Source: Bacillus sp. (in: firmicutes)
Lineage (GTDB): Bacteria; Bacillota; Bacilli; Bacillales; Bacillaceae
Length of the DNA stretch: 58,040 nt
Direction of reading: 5' to 3'
Assembly (NCBI GenBank): GCA_031180405.1
Contig: JAPSLU010000008.1
Span: 1 to 58,040, forward strand
Shown here piece after piece: positions 37,843 through 46,090 of the stretch. A model generated the notes under the pieces. That model was not told the DNA's origin and made no database searches. It saw only the letters and a list, made by a program, of their open reading frames with translations. The translations under genes were made by a program, and so were the position numbers. Every line of letters starts with the position of its first letter. Within the stretch, counting starts at the first letter, position 1.

Positions 37843-37871
37843 GGGAATGACAATTGATGTCATTCCTTTTT
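37843..37871 (+). terminator. Terminator after the DUF6501-like gene
   Basis: GGGAATGAC pairs with GTCATTCC(C/T), followed by TTTTTC. Confidence 0.85.
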
Positions 37872-38027
37872 CTATTCAGATTAGGTTCGATTATGCCTTA
37901 AATTTTCATCATGCCATCTATAGAAAAACAGGGAAACTCCCAATCATTTGACTCTTATATTATTAAAATTAATAATAATAATAATGGTGTTTGTTAGATC
38001 GTCTGTAATGTAAGGAGGGATCACAGC

Positions 38028-38558
38028 ATGGATTCAAAAGCAAAATTAATTCTTCATCCTGTGAGAATGAAAATAGTTCAAACATTAATAGGTAAGAAAG
38101 AGTTAAATGTTCAACAAATACAAGGAAAATTAAAGGATGTACCTCAAGCTACTTTATATCGACATCTAAATAAACTTTTAGAAGCAGAGGTACTTCAAGT
38201 TGTGAAGGAAAACCAAATTCGCGGGACAATTGAAAAGATATATGCACTAAATGAACATGAACTTTCAGATAAAGGGAATCTCCAAAAACTAAGTCGTGAC
38301 GAACATTTAAATTTATTTTTAACCTTTATGACTCATTTATTGGGACAATATGAAGCATACTTACAACAAGAACAATTTGATTTAGTCAAAGACGGTGTAA
38401 GCTTTAGACAGGCAATGGTTTATTTGTCTGATCAAGAATTACAGAATTTTCATGTTGAACTTTCTAATGTGTTTAAGAAAGTCATGGATAATGAGCCAAC
38501 AAGTGAAAGAGCTGTTCGACATATTTCAACTATTATGATGCCTGAGGCAAAAAAATAG
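38028..38558 (+). CDS. Winged-helix transcriptional regulator
   Basis: The 176-residue protein begins with an ArsR-like HTH: LILHPVRMKIVQTLIGKKE (positions 7-25), a recognition helix in VPQATLYRHLNKLLEAE, then a wing. The C-terminal half is helical and may sense a ligand. It belongs with HTH_20-type regulators such as those near transporter or detox genes. AAGGAGGGATC precedes the ATG. Just upstream is an AATAAT-rich stretch (37967-37985). The target is unknown; the acetyltransferase gene follows 99 bp later. Confidence 0.8.
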   Translation: MDSKAKLILHPVRMKIVQTLIGKKELNVQQIQGKLKDVPQATLYRHLNKLLEAEVLQVVKENQIRGTIEKIYALNEHELSDKGNLQKLSRDEHLNLFLTFMTHLLGQYEAYLQQEQFDLVKDGVSFRQAMVYLSDQELQNFHVELSNVFKKVMDNEPTSERAVRHISTIMMPEAKK

Positions 38559-38657
38559 TTTTTGCATTGTTACTTATCACTTATAATAAAAAGATATAGC
38601 CTCTTTTAATAGTTTAGGCTCATATGAAAGGTTTATTAAGAAGGGAATTTGAACAAT

Positions 38658-39167
38658 ATGAATGAACAAAAGTATAAAATCAGAGACGCAAATCTTGAAG
38701 ATCTAAAAATGATTGTTGATATTTATAACACATCGATACCAGGTCAACTTGCCACTGCTGATTTAGAAGAAGTGACTGTAGAGAGCAGATTGACATGGTT
38801 TCATGAGCATAATTCACATCATCGACCTTTATGGGTTTTAGAAGAAGATGGTGTCATTGTAGGTTGGTTAAGTTTTCAGTCATTTTATGGCCGACCTGCC
38901 TATAACGCTACTGCAGAAGTAAGTATTTATCTAGATCCTTCCGTTCACGGTAAGGGCTATGCACGTGTGTTAATGGACCTTGCAATATTAGAATGTCCAA
39001 AACTTGAGATCAAGACATTATTAGCATTTGTGTTTGGACATAACACACCAAGTTTAAAATTATTTGAAAACTATCAATTTGAAAGATGGGCACATCTTCC
39101 AAAGATTGCGAATATGGATGGTGTTGAAAGAGATTTAGTTATTTTGGGTAAAAGAATAGTAGAGTAA
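38658..39167 (+). CDS. GNAT-family N-acetyltransferase (phosphinothricin-type)
   Basis: The 169-residue enzyme (from the ATG at 38658; a TTG nine bases earlier is possible) has the GNAT acetyl-CoA loop with VHGKGYARVLMD near residues 98-109. It also has the Pat-type pattern DIYNTSIPGQLATADLEEVT at the N-terminus and TLLAFVFGHNTPSLKLFENY near the C-terminus. The family acetylates amino groups of phosphinothricin, methionine sulfoximine or similar amino acids. AGAAGGGA precedes the start. The substrate is not evident. Confidence 0.85.
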   Translation: MNEQKYKIRDANLEDLKMIVDIYNTSIPGQLATADLEEVTVESRLTWFHEHNSHHRPLWVLEEDGVIVGWLSFQSFYGRPAYNATAEVSIYLDPSVHGKGYARVLMDLAILECPKLEIKTLLAFVFGHNTPSLKLFENYQFERWAHLPKIANMDGVERDLVILGKRIVE

Positions 39168-39213
39168 TTTATAAATTCATGAAATTAGACACGTACGTAA
39201 TTATACCTTTTCT

Positions 39214-39247
39214 AAAAGGATACAATATTTCTCAATGTATCCTTTTT
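39214..39247 (+). terminator. Terminator after the acetyltransferase
   Basis: AAAAGGATACA pairs with TGTATCCTTTT, followed by TC. Confidence 0.85.
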
Positions 39248-39373
39248 CAGTTTTAAAGTATACTGACAGAAAAAATGGTCAAGCAAATTTTATTGCAATT
39301 GTATAGATCTGCTTTGTTATTACACATACTTCTTATAATATATAAAAAATCAAAGTATAGAAAAGGTGGATTC

Positions 39374-40564
39374 ATGCGGTACTATTTACTAACACATAAT
39401 GATTTAGACGGTGTAAGTTGTGGAATTCTTGCTAAATTAGCATTTGGAGAAGATGTAGAAGTTCACTTCCATTCTGTTAATAGTCTTGATTATCATGTGG
39501 AGCAAATCATAAAAGAGCAAAGTGAACATAAACAAACGTTTAAATTATACATAACGGATTTGTCTGTTAATAAAGAGAATGAAGCTAGGTTAAAAAAGTT
39601 TGTCAAAAACGGTGGTCAGGTTCAATTAATTGATCATCATAAAACAGCATTACATTTTAATAACTATGAGTGGGGCCATGTAATGGTTGAAGAATCAGAA
39701 GGTATTCTAGCTTCTGCTACATCGTTATTTTATGCACATCTTGTTAAAAATAAAATGCTTGAGCAACGCCAAATAATAAGTGATTACGTCGAATTGGTGA
39801 GACAGTATGACACATGGGAATGGGAAAGAAATGAGAACATAAAAGCAAAGCGGCTAAATGATCTTTTATATTTGCAATCGATTGAAGAGTTTGAAGAAAG
39901 CATGAGAGAGAGGCTTACAAAACAAAATCATTTTTCATTTAATGACTTTGAGGAAAAGCTTCTAGATATAGAAGAAAAGAAGACGGATCGCTACATAAGG
40001 AGAAAAAAGAGAGAGTTAGTCCAATCCTTCATCGGAGACATTTGTGTTGGAATTGTCCATGCAGAATCCTATCACTCTGAATTAGGGAATGCTCTAGGCA
40101 AGGAACATCCACATTTAGATTGTATTTCAATCCTGAATATGGGGAATAAAAAAATAGGATTTCGAACGATTCATGATCATATTGATGTATCTGAGATTGC
40201 CTCACGATATGGTGGTGGTGGACATGCAAAAGCAGCTGGATGTTCGCTAACACAAGAGGCATACAGGGAATTTGTTGAAAAACCATTCTCTATTAAGCCA
40301 TTACGAATAGATTCTCCACATAATAAAATGAATATAAAGCAGCATTGCTCTCTTTTTGAAAACTATGAGAAAGATCAATATTTAATATGTATCGATAAAA
40401 AGGGTAGCTGGTATGTAGAAAATAATCATCAGCCTCTACCAAATCAATTTTCTACGTATGAAGAGGCAGAGTTTTTTCTAAAAAGATCTTTTTCTGTATA
40501 CCTTACTAAGGATGAAAAACTTATTAATTATTTACTTAATTCCTGTGAAAAGCAAAAGAAATAA
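39374..40564 (+). CDS. nrnB: DHH-family phosphoesterase, NrnB-like
   Basis: I chose the ATG at 39374, preceded by AAAAGGTGG (396 residues, MRYYLLTHNDLDGVSCG); the longer frame adds 33 residues with no ribosome site. Motifs are those of DHH/DHHA1 enzymes: HNDLDG (8-13), the second metal Asp (Asp62 in ITDLS), DHHK (87-90) and the DHHA1 GGGGHAKAAG near 304. B. subtilis NrnB (YngD, 399 residues) removes nucleotides from short RNA and can cleave cyclic nucleotides. Length matches. A terminator follows. Confidence 0.85.
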   Translation: MRYYLLTHNDLDGVSCGILAKLAFGEDVEVHFHSVNSLDYHVEQIIKEQSEHKQTFKLYITDLSVNKENEARLKKFVKNGGQVQLIDHHKTALHFNNYEWGHVMVEESEGILASATSLFYAHLVKNKMLEQRQIISDYVELVRQYDTWEWERNENIKAKRLNDLLYLQSIEEFEESMRERLTKQNHFSFNDFEEKLLDIEEKKTDRYIRRKKRELVQSFIGDICVGIVHAESYHSELGNALGKEHPHLDCISILNMGNKKIGFRTIHDHIDVSEIASRYGGGGHAKAAGCSLTQEAYREFVEKPFSIKPLRIDSPHNKMNIKQHCSLFENYEKDQYLICIDKKGSWYVENNHQPLPNQFSTYEEAEFFLKRSFSVYLTKDEKLINYLLNSCEKQKK

Positions 40565-40577
40565 TGACAATTGAATT

Positions 40578-40614
40578 AAGAAGCAAAGTTGAATTTAAAA
40601 CTTTGCTTCTTGTT
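40578..40614 (+). terminator. Terminator after nrnB
   Basis: AAGAAGCAAAGT pairs with ACTTTGCTTCTT, followed by GTT. Confidence 0.8.
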
Positions 40615-40651
40615 CATATCAACTAACCAAAAGGAAAACGAATAGTAGATA

Positions 40652-40803
40652 TTAAGCGCTAGAATCCAATTGAATTACTTCTGAGCAATGGACTAGAATG
40701 ATTTCATCTAATGCGGCTTCAAGTTTTTTCAGCTCATAATAGCCACTTGTGTAGGAATAAAAAACTTCATAACGTTCTCCATTGTAGATGACAACCTTCA
40801 CAA
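40652..40803 (-). pseudogene. Frameshifted small gene
   Basis: A GTG with an upstream GGTGAT starts a frame reading VKVVIYNGERYEVFYSYTSG, which hits a TGA after 24 codons. Two bases away the reading continues as YELKKLEAALDEIILVHCSE and then VIQLDSSA to a TAA. Removing a TA dinucleotide in GGCTATATTATGAG joins the two parts into one 49-residue protein. I read this as a small gene inactivated by a 2-base insertion, or a sequencing error. I do not recognise the family. Confidence 0.6.
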
Positions 40804-40900
40804 TTAATCACCATTTCCTTCCATAAATTTCTATAATTTCTATACCCGAATGCCTGGTAATGAAACTAGTCATTTATGACTATTTTTAAATTTTTAGTAT

Positions 40901-41344
40901 CTATTCAACAATGATATAAGCAATCATTGGAATATGTTGTCCTTTATGTGAGTGTGTATCACAAATTAACCGATATGAACCTTCCTCCTTAAAATGTAGA
41001 GAAATTGCTGTCTTTTCACCCTTTTTTACAGTCCCCTTTATGTCGGTTCCCTCAATATAAAAGGGATGCTCGTCACCATTTACTCCAAAAATATTTAATG
41101 TTACATCCTCATCTTGAGGGATAATAATTGTTCCGGGATCCCATCGGTATGCCTCTATTTTTTTTCCATCTGCAGTTGTTGTTGAGAACTCACCAGTTAC
41201 CATGTCTATGGTAATATCCTTATCTAAATTTTGACTACTTTGGAACGTTGGCACAGATTCTTTTGTGAAAAAGTATAAACTTCCCATTAAGATTGCAGCA
41301 CATATGAAAAACAGCCATTTCTTTCTTATAAATACAAACCGCAT
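40901..41344 (-). CDS. Membrane-anchored cupredoxin-like protein
   Basis: The 147-residue protein has one N-terminal membrane anchor (about 9-25) and an extracytoplasmic cupredoxin fold. Candidate copper ligands are His93 (GDEHPFYIEG), Cys128, a His at 131 or 133, and Met140 in CDTHSHKGQHIPM, close to type-1 or CuA-like sites. Electron transfer or copper handling at the outer membrane face is plausible. There is no oxidase gene beside it. The ATG has GGGGGAGA upstream. Confidence 0.75.
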   Translation of the reverse strand: MRFVFIRKKWLFFICAAILMGSLYFFTKESVPTFQSSQNLDKDITIDMVTGEFSTTTADGKKIEAYRWDPGTIIIPQDEDVTLNIFGVNGDEHPFYIEGTDIKGTVKKGEKTAISLHFKEEGSYRLICDTHSHKGQHIPMIAYIIVE

Positions 41345-41449
41345 ATTCTCTCCCCCTAGTGCATGTCTATAATATTTATATGAAGGGAAGGGAGGGAACT
41401 TGTCTAAATTTTATCGTTTGATTAAAATTTATATGCATTACTAAAGTTC

Positions 41450-41486
41450 AAAAAAAGAAGAGGATGATCTTTTTGAACCATCCTCT
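41450..41486 (-). terminator. Terminator of the yflT-like gene
   Basis: Read on the minus strand, AGAGGATG pairs with CATCCTCT and is followed by a run of T. Confidence 0.8.
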
Positions 41487-41492
41487 AAATTC

Positions 41493-41843
41493 TCATACTA
41501 AATGATATTGCTCCGGATTTTTTACTATTAAGAGAGCTTTACCTTTATCAAGTTTTTCTTCAAATACTTTAGCTTCCGTCTCTGAAAATCCCATTTCATA
41601 AAGTTGACTACGTAACTCATCACCCTTTTTGCGGAAAAAGTTTTCAACTGCTGTGTTTAAGCCAGTTTCTTTCATACCAATGACATTTGCATTTGCTTTA
41701 TCTGAAAGTCTTTCAGTTCGATCATCATCATGAGTTAAAACATAGAGGTCAGTAGATTGTACACCATTACTTTTTAGCATTTCTACAGTTTTCTGTAACT
41801 TGTCTTCATTGTTAAATTCTTCAATATAAGGTCTCATTTTCAA
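41493..41843 (-). CDS. YflT-like general stress protein
   Basis: The 116-residue protein fits the heat-induced stress protein YflT family: VEMLKSNGVQSTDLYVLTHDD at the N-terminus, GMKETGLNTAVENFFRKKGDEL in the middle, and a C-terminal hydrophobic strand KALLIVK. In B. subtilis such proteins (YflT, GsiB-like general stress group) are under sigma-B. AAGGAGC precedes the ATG. The structured element at 42001 lies upstream of it but on the opposite strand. Confidence 0.82.
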   Translation of the reverse strand: MKMRPYIEEFNNEDKLQKTVEMLKSNGVQSTDLYVLTHDDDRTERLSDKANANVIGMKETGLNTAVENFFRKKGDELRSQLYEMGFSETEAKVFEEKLDKGKALLIVKNPEQYHLV

Positions 41844-42000
41844 GCTCCTTCTTAAGTTTTAATAGTATTCAATAGCGCGAAAGTACAACGTATAAACATA
41901 TAAAGTGAAAAATAGTCTTTACTACCTACTAGAGATATGAAAGAAATCTTTCTAAAAAATTCTTCTTCCTTATTGTATAAATATGTGGTATATTAATTAA

Positions 42001-42113
42001 GCGATGAGCTGAATTGTGTAAGTCGAATTACATGCCGAAAGGCTAAATGCACGATGTGGCGTGCAGTATTTCGCCTCAATACGCAAAAGACGTCTTTTAT
42101 AGACGTCTTTTTA
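42001..42113 (+). ncRNA. Candidate structured RNA with terminator, upstream of proC
   Basis: Four short hairpins occur in a row: TGTAA/TTACA (42017-42032), GCC-GAAA-GGC (42034-42043), TGCACG/CGTGCA (42048-42065) and GTATT/AATAC (42066-42082). A Rho-independent terminator follows (AAAGACGTC/GACGTCTTT, 42086-42113). A -10-like TATATT lies upstream at about 41991. It could be a small RNA or a riboswitch-like leader for proC, 90 bp downstream. No known family is recognised. Confidence 0.5.
42086..42113 (+). terminator. Terminator of the candidate RNA
   Basis: AAAGACGTC pairs with GACGTCTTT around TTTTATA, followed by TTTTTA. Confidence 0.85.
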
Positions 42114-42201
42114 TTTTGCCTTTTTTAGTAACTTGAATATTACTACCGTCTATCATAAGATAATATAAACGAGATTATGAATAGAAAAGGAGGTAGGTTG
42201 G

Positions 42202-43006
42202 TTGTCGAAATATTCAATATTATTTGTTGGTGCAGGTAGAATGGCAGAGGCGATAATTGCCGGAATCTCAACAAATAGCTTTGATGAAGTAAAACAGATA
42301 TATGTTATTAATCAAACAAATTTTAGATAGATTGCATGAAATGGCTACCAAGTACCAAGTTCTACTAATAGAGAAAGTTGAAGACGTTATTGAAAAAGTA
42401 GACATCATCGTACTTGCAATACCACCTTCAGCACATGATGAGGTTTTAAAGAAAATAAAGCCTTTCATTAGCAGACAATTCATAGTAACTCTCGCAGCTG
42501 GAATTAGCCCTTCACATTTGGAAAACAAGCTTCCAAATGGAACTGCTGTTGGATGGATTATGCCAAATACGGCTGCAATGGTGGGGCATTCAATTTCGTT
42601 ATATACATATGGAAGGTTTGTAACTGAAACAAATCATAAACAAATGAAATTATTGGTTCACTCAATTGGAACATCACACTATTGTACAGAAAATGAAATT
42701 CATGATTTAACAGCCGTAACAGGTAGTGCGCCTGCTTTTTTCTATCTTTTTGTAGAAACATTAATTGAACAGACAGAAAAATATGGTGTTCCAAAGGAAA
42801 TAGCGGAAAAATTAGTGAAAGAAATGATTATTGGTTCTGCTGAAATGCTAAAACGAAATATGTCTCCGCAAGAGCTAAGAGAGCAAGTAACAACCCCTGG
42901 GGGTGCAACAGCTGTAGGGCTTAAAGTGTTGAAAAATGGCCAGTTTGTTCAACTTTTGCAAGAAGCGGTTACGGAAACTAATAAGAAAGCAAAAGGAGAA
43001 ACATGA
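42202..43006 (+). pseudogene. proC: Pyrroline-5-carboxylate reductase gene, broken by a +1 frameshift
   Basis: A TTG preceded by AAGGAGGT at 7-nt spacing opens a frame reading LSKYSILFVGAGRMAEAI (Rossmann GxGxMA), and on to YVINQTN, then a TAG. The rest of the enzyme continues in another frame from about 42302 (ILDRLHEMATKYQV ... VTGSAPAFFYLFVE ... VTTPGGATAVGL). Deleting one T from the TTTT at about 42323 restores a single full-length P5C reductase of about 267 residues, which makes proline from P5C with NADPH. The frameshift sits in a short homopolymer, so a sequencing error cannot be excluded. Confidence 0.8.
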
Positions 43007-43010
43007 GCAA

Positions 43011-43044
43011 AATAAAATCCCATGTATTCCATGGGATCTTATTT
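43011..43044. terminator. Terminator between proC and the convergent gene
   Basis: AAAATCCCATG pairs with CATGGGATCTTATTT around TATTC; it can act in both directions. Confidence 0.8.
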
Positions 43045-43057
43045 GTTGATTATGAAA

Positions 43058-43267
43058 TTAGTCCTTTTTAAGGCTTACAGCAGAAAAGTTCTCTAAAACA
43101 GGTAATGTACGTTCGTCTTCAACCATTGTGTGTCCACATAGCGGACAGTCCGGTTCTTCGTTCGATTTAAAATTATCTCGCATCCAACCGTTACAATCAT
43201 TTGAATCACAAGTCCATATTTTTAAGTTAACCTCAGGTGGCTTTTCGACTTGTTGTTGAAATCTCAT
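43058..43267 (-). CDS. Cold-inducible YdjO-like zinc-ribbon protein
   Basis: From the ATG at 43267 (preceded by AAGGATG) the product has 69 residues, the length of B. subtilis YdjO. It shares the two Cys pairs: WTCDSNDCNGWMRDNF and DCPLCGHTM, a small zinc ribbon. A longer frame upstream has no ribosome site. Family members are cold-shock or stress-induced, with unknown molecular function. The gene is convergent with proC. Confidence 0.8.
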   Translation of the reverse strand: MRFQQQVEKPPEVNLKIWTCDSNDCNGWMRDNFKSNEEPDCPLCGHTMVEDERTLPVLENFSAVSLKKD

Positions 43268-43373
43268 ATCAACACATCCTTCAGTAAGGAGATTTAGTAC
43301 TACATACATTATACACGTTTTTTCTAACAATATGTATAACTGTTAACAAATTCCTTTTCTCTAATAAGGTGTT

Positions 43374-43418
43374 AATTAGTCTGACGAGCTTTACAATTGT
43401 AAAGCAGTCAGACTAATT
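43374..43418. terminator. Large inverted repeat downstream of sspH
   Basis: AATTAGTCTGAC (from 43374) pairs with GTCAGACTAATT (43407-43418), and inside lies the perfect palindrome GCTTTACAATTGTAAAGC. It probably acts as a terminator for sspH on the minus strand; a small repeat is an alternative. Confidence 0.65.
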
Positions 43419-43424
43419 GAGCCC

Positions 43425-43607
43425 TTATTCAACTTCTTTAAGTTCCACAACACTTACTTGAGACCTTTCCTCAAGTGGCCCTCTAAGATGACAAGTTACC
43501 ATCTCTTGGTCTTCATGCAATTCGTCAATCCAAACAGAAGCGCCATTATACATAACTTTTATGTCTGCAGGAGATGATAGAATCTGCTTTACACGGTTTA
43601 TGTCCAA
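43425..43607 (-). CDS. sspH: H-type small acid-soluble spore protein
   Basis: The 60-residue protein aligns with B. subtilis SspH (59 residues): MDINRVKQILSSPADIKVMY, then NGASVWIDELHEDQEMVTCH and a C-terminal VSVVELKEVE. The N-terminal INR.K.I..SP and VxYNG positions are the family signature. The TTG start follows AGGAGGT. It is a minor SASP made in the forespore and placed in the spore core; expression there is by sigma-G, which I have not traced to a promoter here. Confidence 0.88.
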   Translation of the reverse strand: MDINRVKQILSSPADIKVMYNGASVWIDELHEDQEMVTCHLRGPLEERSQVSVVELKEVE

Positions 43608-43754
43608 CTCAAAAACCTCCTAAAATTAATCGTTTTATTTTTGCCTAGTTTCACCACTTTTATTCTTATGGAGAAAAAATGATTTTCTTCAATCAAAAGG
43701 TAATAAGCTGACATTAAACAGACATTGACAACGGTTGTCAGCCTTAATCAGTAT

Positions 43755-44897
43755 CTATTTTTTAAGAAGAAAAGGGCTTACCTTCCTTAAGCTAATAGAG
43801 CGCCAAATCCACTCTAATGGCCCTTGATGAAAATGGGATAACCAGTATTTACTAAATAAAAGTTGAAATAGAAACACAATAACACTCATAACAAGACCTT
43901 CAGATAAACTTACTTTGTTATAAAGATGAGTTATGCGGAAAAAGCTAACCATTAAAATAGATTGAAAAAGGTAATTTGATAATGACATCCTTCCAACATA
44001 ACGGAGAGGATAAAGAATTAGTTTTACAAATGGATGATCAAAGAAAACATAAATACTTGATATATACAAAATAGCCATAACAGCACCAGTGATACTTGTT
44101 AAAAAATAGATGATGTCAGGAAAATAAAAGTGTGCAAGTACAGTCAAAATTAGTAACCCAAGGCTAACATATAAGCAGCTTTTCCAACATGATTTTACTC
44201 GAACTATATTTACAGAATTTCGTTCATAAATACCTACTTTCCCAATATATAAACCTAATAAGAACCATGCAAGAACTGGTATAAAGACGAAAGGCAATTG
44301 AAATAAGACGGGAAAAACCTCGATGTTTAGTCTATAAAAAACCCACTCTTTATAAGTAGAATCTTTATACATTGAAACATAGGTCGAGAGTATATTGTGA
44401 TATTCATTAGATACGAGATATTTGTTATTTGGAATTATTGTATTCCACCCAATAATAAGGTAGTAGAGCGCCAACAATGTAATTGCCCAAAATAAAATCC
44501 ACTTACTAGAAACTTTATAAAATAAAAGTAAGAATAGACTGGTTACAGCATAGATATGCAGAATATCTCCATACCAAATAAAAATAAGATGTATCATTCC
44601 AAAGAAAAAGAGAATAATCATTCTTCTAATAAATAAGGTTATTTTAAATGATTTTTTGATAAATAAGTAAAAGCTTAAACCAAATAAAATAGCAAATATT
44701 GGATAGAACCTCATCTGGATAAATATCTGATAAAAAATACTAATTACTCTATCAAAACCTACTGAATTAGGAGTTACTCCATACATTGTTACAATAAATA
44801 CAGGAGAGGAAAAGCTTTTCATATTAACTAGAAGGATTCCAAGCAGGGCAAATCCACGAATAGTATCAATAATTGGAACTCGTTTTTGTTGTTTCAT
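43755..44897 (-). CDS. DUF418 (YeiB-like) integral membrane protein
   Basis: The 380-residue protein, from the ATG at 44897 preceded by AAGGAAGGG, has about ten membrane segments. The N-terminal DTIRGFALLGILLVNMKSFS pattern and GRMSLSNYLFQSILMV near the C-terminus define the DUF418 family. Members resemble acyltransferase-3 folds and may act on sugars or lipids at the envelope. No partner gene is evident. The frame extends upstream without a ribosome site. Confidence 0.85.
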   Translation of the reverse strand: MKQQKRVPIIDTIRGFALLGILLVNMKSFSSPVFIVTMYGVTPNSVGFDRVISIFYQIFIQMRFYPIFAILFGLSFYLFIKKSFKITLFIRRMIILFFFGMIHLIFIWYGDILHIYAVTSLFLLLFYKVSSKWILFWAITLLALYYLIIGWNTIIPNNKYLVSNEYHNILSTYVSMYKDSTYKEWVFYRLNIEVFPVLFQLPFVFIPVLAWFLLGLYIGKVGIYERNSVNIVRVKSCWKSCLYVSLGLLILTVLAHFYFPDIIYFLTSITGAVMAILYISSIYVFFDHPFVKLILYPLRYVGRMSLSNYLFQSILMVSFFRITHLYNKVSLSEGLVMSVIVFLFQLLFSKYWLSHFHQGPLEWIWRSISLRKVSPFLLKK

Positions 44898-44939
44898 GTT
44901 CAACCCTTCCTTCTTAATATGACATAACATAAAAAATGA

Positions 44940-45185
44940 ACCTATCAAAAGATAATTGAACCAAACGGACAGGATGGGTTTGAATTAAAAGAAAATAAAA
45001 AGCCCGCAACAAAAGAAGATATTTCGATCATTATAAAAGAAATTCAACAAATGAAAGAAATATTGGGTCTGGACTCGTTAAATTCAACTACAAAACGAAG
45101 CATTTCATCTGAAATAACCTTATTTACAGAGGTTGTAAAAATAAAAATAATCCTGTACCCCCTCATAAATTGCAATAAAAGATAA
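44940..45185 (+). pseudogene. Possible gene remnant
   Basis: An open stretch of about 80 codons reads ...GFELKENKKPATKEDISIII and on to KEIQQMKEILGLDSLNSTT, with helical coiled-coil-like composition, but has no plausible start and ribosome site. It may be the truncated end of a lost gene between DUF418 and the biosynthetic operon. The remaining 330 bp up to 45522 hold a promoter region only. Confidence 0.3.
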
Positions 45186-45347
45186 CTCATGTTCTTTCAT
45201 CTATTTTATCATTAATAATTCAATGGATACCTATCAAACATAGTTTTGGTAGGTTTTTAATGTTGTTTTGAAAATAGCGGAAGTATTCTTAAAAATAAAC
45301 AAATTATCTTAATTAATGGGGTTAATAGTCTATACAATCAGAAAATT

Positions 45348-45385
45348 ACTAGTAACTAGTATAATGGTTACGCTTACAAACTAGT
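45348..45385 (+). promoter_or_regulatory. Putative promoter/operator of the biosynthetic operon
   Basis: A -10-like TATAAT (45360-45365) is preceded by two ACTAGT palindromes (45348-45353 and 45355-45360). A cre-like TGGTTACGCTTACA (45365-45378) and a third ACTAGT (45380-45385) follow it. No good -35 box is seen, so an activator may be needed. The message would have a leader of about 150 nt. Confidence 0.4.
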
Positions 45386-45521
45386 CTCTATCATCAAATA
45401 TTTTCATTTCCATTATTGTCTATCACTTTATGCTGTTCGCTACATAAGTTGTAAATGTACTCAGAAAATATGAGTGTGGTAGAAAGACCTAATTAAAAAT
45501 GATTTAAAGGAGGTGGAAGGG

Positions 45522-46088
45522 TTGGTAAATGCAAAAGGTGAATGGAAAAAAGAATTTGAAAAGGCGGTTCACTTACATCAACTAGCAATAAATGGAGATA
45601 AACAAGCAGCAAAGCAAGCTTATGATTTGTTGAAAAAAATAAGATTACAAACTGTTAATAATGCTCTTGTAGATGCCTATTTTGGTAGTTCATCTGCTCT
45701 GATTGCAAGAGATCATCCAGATTTAATGGAAAAAATGAACCTAGCAAAGAGAGGTCTAAAAGCTTTAGACAATGCAGTCAAGGCAGATCCTAATAATGTT
45801 GAAATTAGAATATTACGTGGAAATGTAGCGTATCGCCTTCCAGAAATGTATTTCAGAAGAACAAAAACAGCAATCGAAGACTTTCAATTTCTAGTTGACG
45901 GGTATGAAGGAAAAAAGAATAAGATTTCCAAAAACCAATATTGCGAGTTTTTACTAAATTTAGGTAATTCCTACCAAGTCATTGGAGAAAGTCAAAAAGC
46001 TGACACTACGTGGGATAAATTGCTAAAGATAAATAGCAGTAAGTTTAAAAAGCTTGTTGATGAGCTTAGAAAGAATGGAGGTGTATAG
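45522..46088 (+). CDS. Single-module TPR-like repeat protein
   Basis: The TTG at 45522 lies 6 nt after AAAGGAGGTGG and gives 188 residues. The whole protein is one helical module: QAAKQAYDLLKKI, then AYFGSSSALIARDHPDLMEK, a central LRGNVAYRLPEMYFRRTKTA, IEDFQFLVDGYEG, and a last helix pair LGNSYQVIGESQKADTTWDK. The same module occurs three times in the next gene. The helix-turn-helix spacing recalls TPR units, suggesting protein contacts. No enzyme motif, signal or membrane segment is present. It is first in the operon, 2 bp ahead of the next gene. The function is unknown; a scaffold or partner for the ligases is conceivable. Confidence 0.75.
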   Translation: MVNAKGEWKKEFEKAVHLHQLAINGDKQAAKQAYDLLKKIRLQTVNNALVDAYFGSSSALIARDHPDLMEKMNLAKRGLKALDNAVKADPNNVEIRILRGNVAYRLPEMYFRRTKTAIEDFQFLVDGYEGKKNKISKNQYCEFLLNLGNSYQVIGESQKADTTWDKLLKINSSKFKKLVDELRKNGGV

Positions 46089-46090
46089 AT

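Noticed and set aside
37967-37990. AATAATAATAAT tract before the winged-helix gene as a phase-variable repeat
   Set aside because: Only a few trinucleotide units are present and they lie in an AT-rich leader; there is no evidence of variation.
42001-42050. Hammerhead-ribozyme-like GATGAG ... CGAAA arrangement
   Set aside because: The core CUGAUGA is not intact (GCGATGAG here) and no cleavage-site stem fits; the hairpins explain the pattern better.
42001-42120. T-box or known riboswitch upstream of proC
   Set aside because: The T-box sequence TGGNACC and the conserved cores of the riboswitch classes I know are missing.
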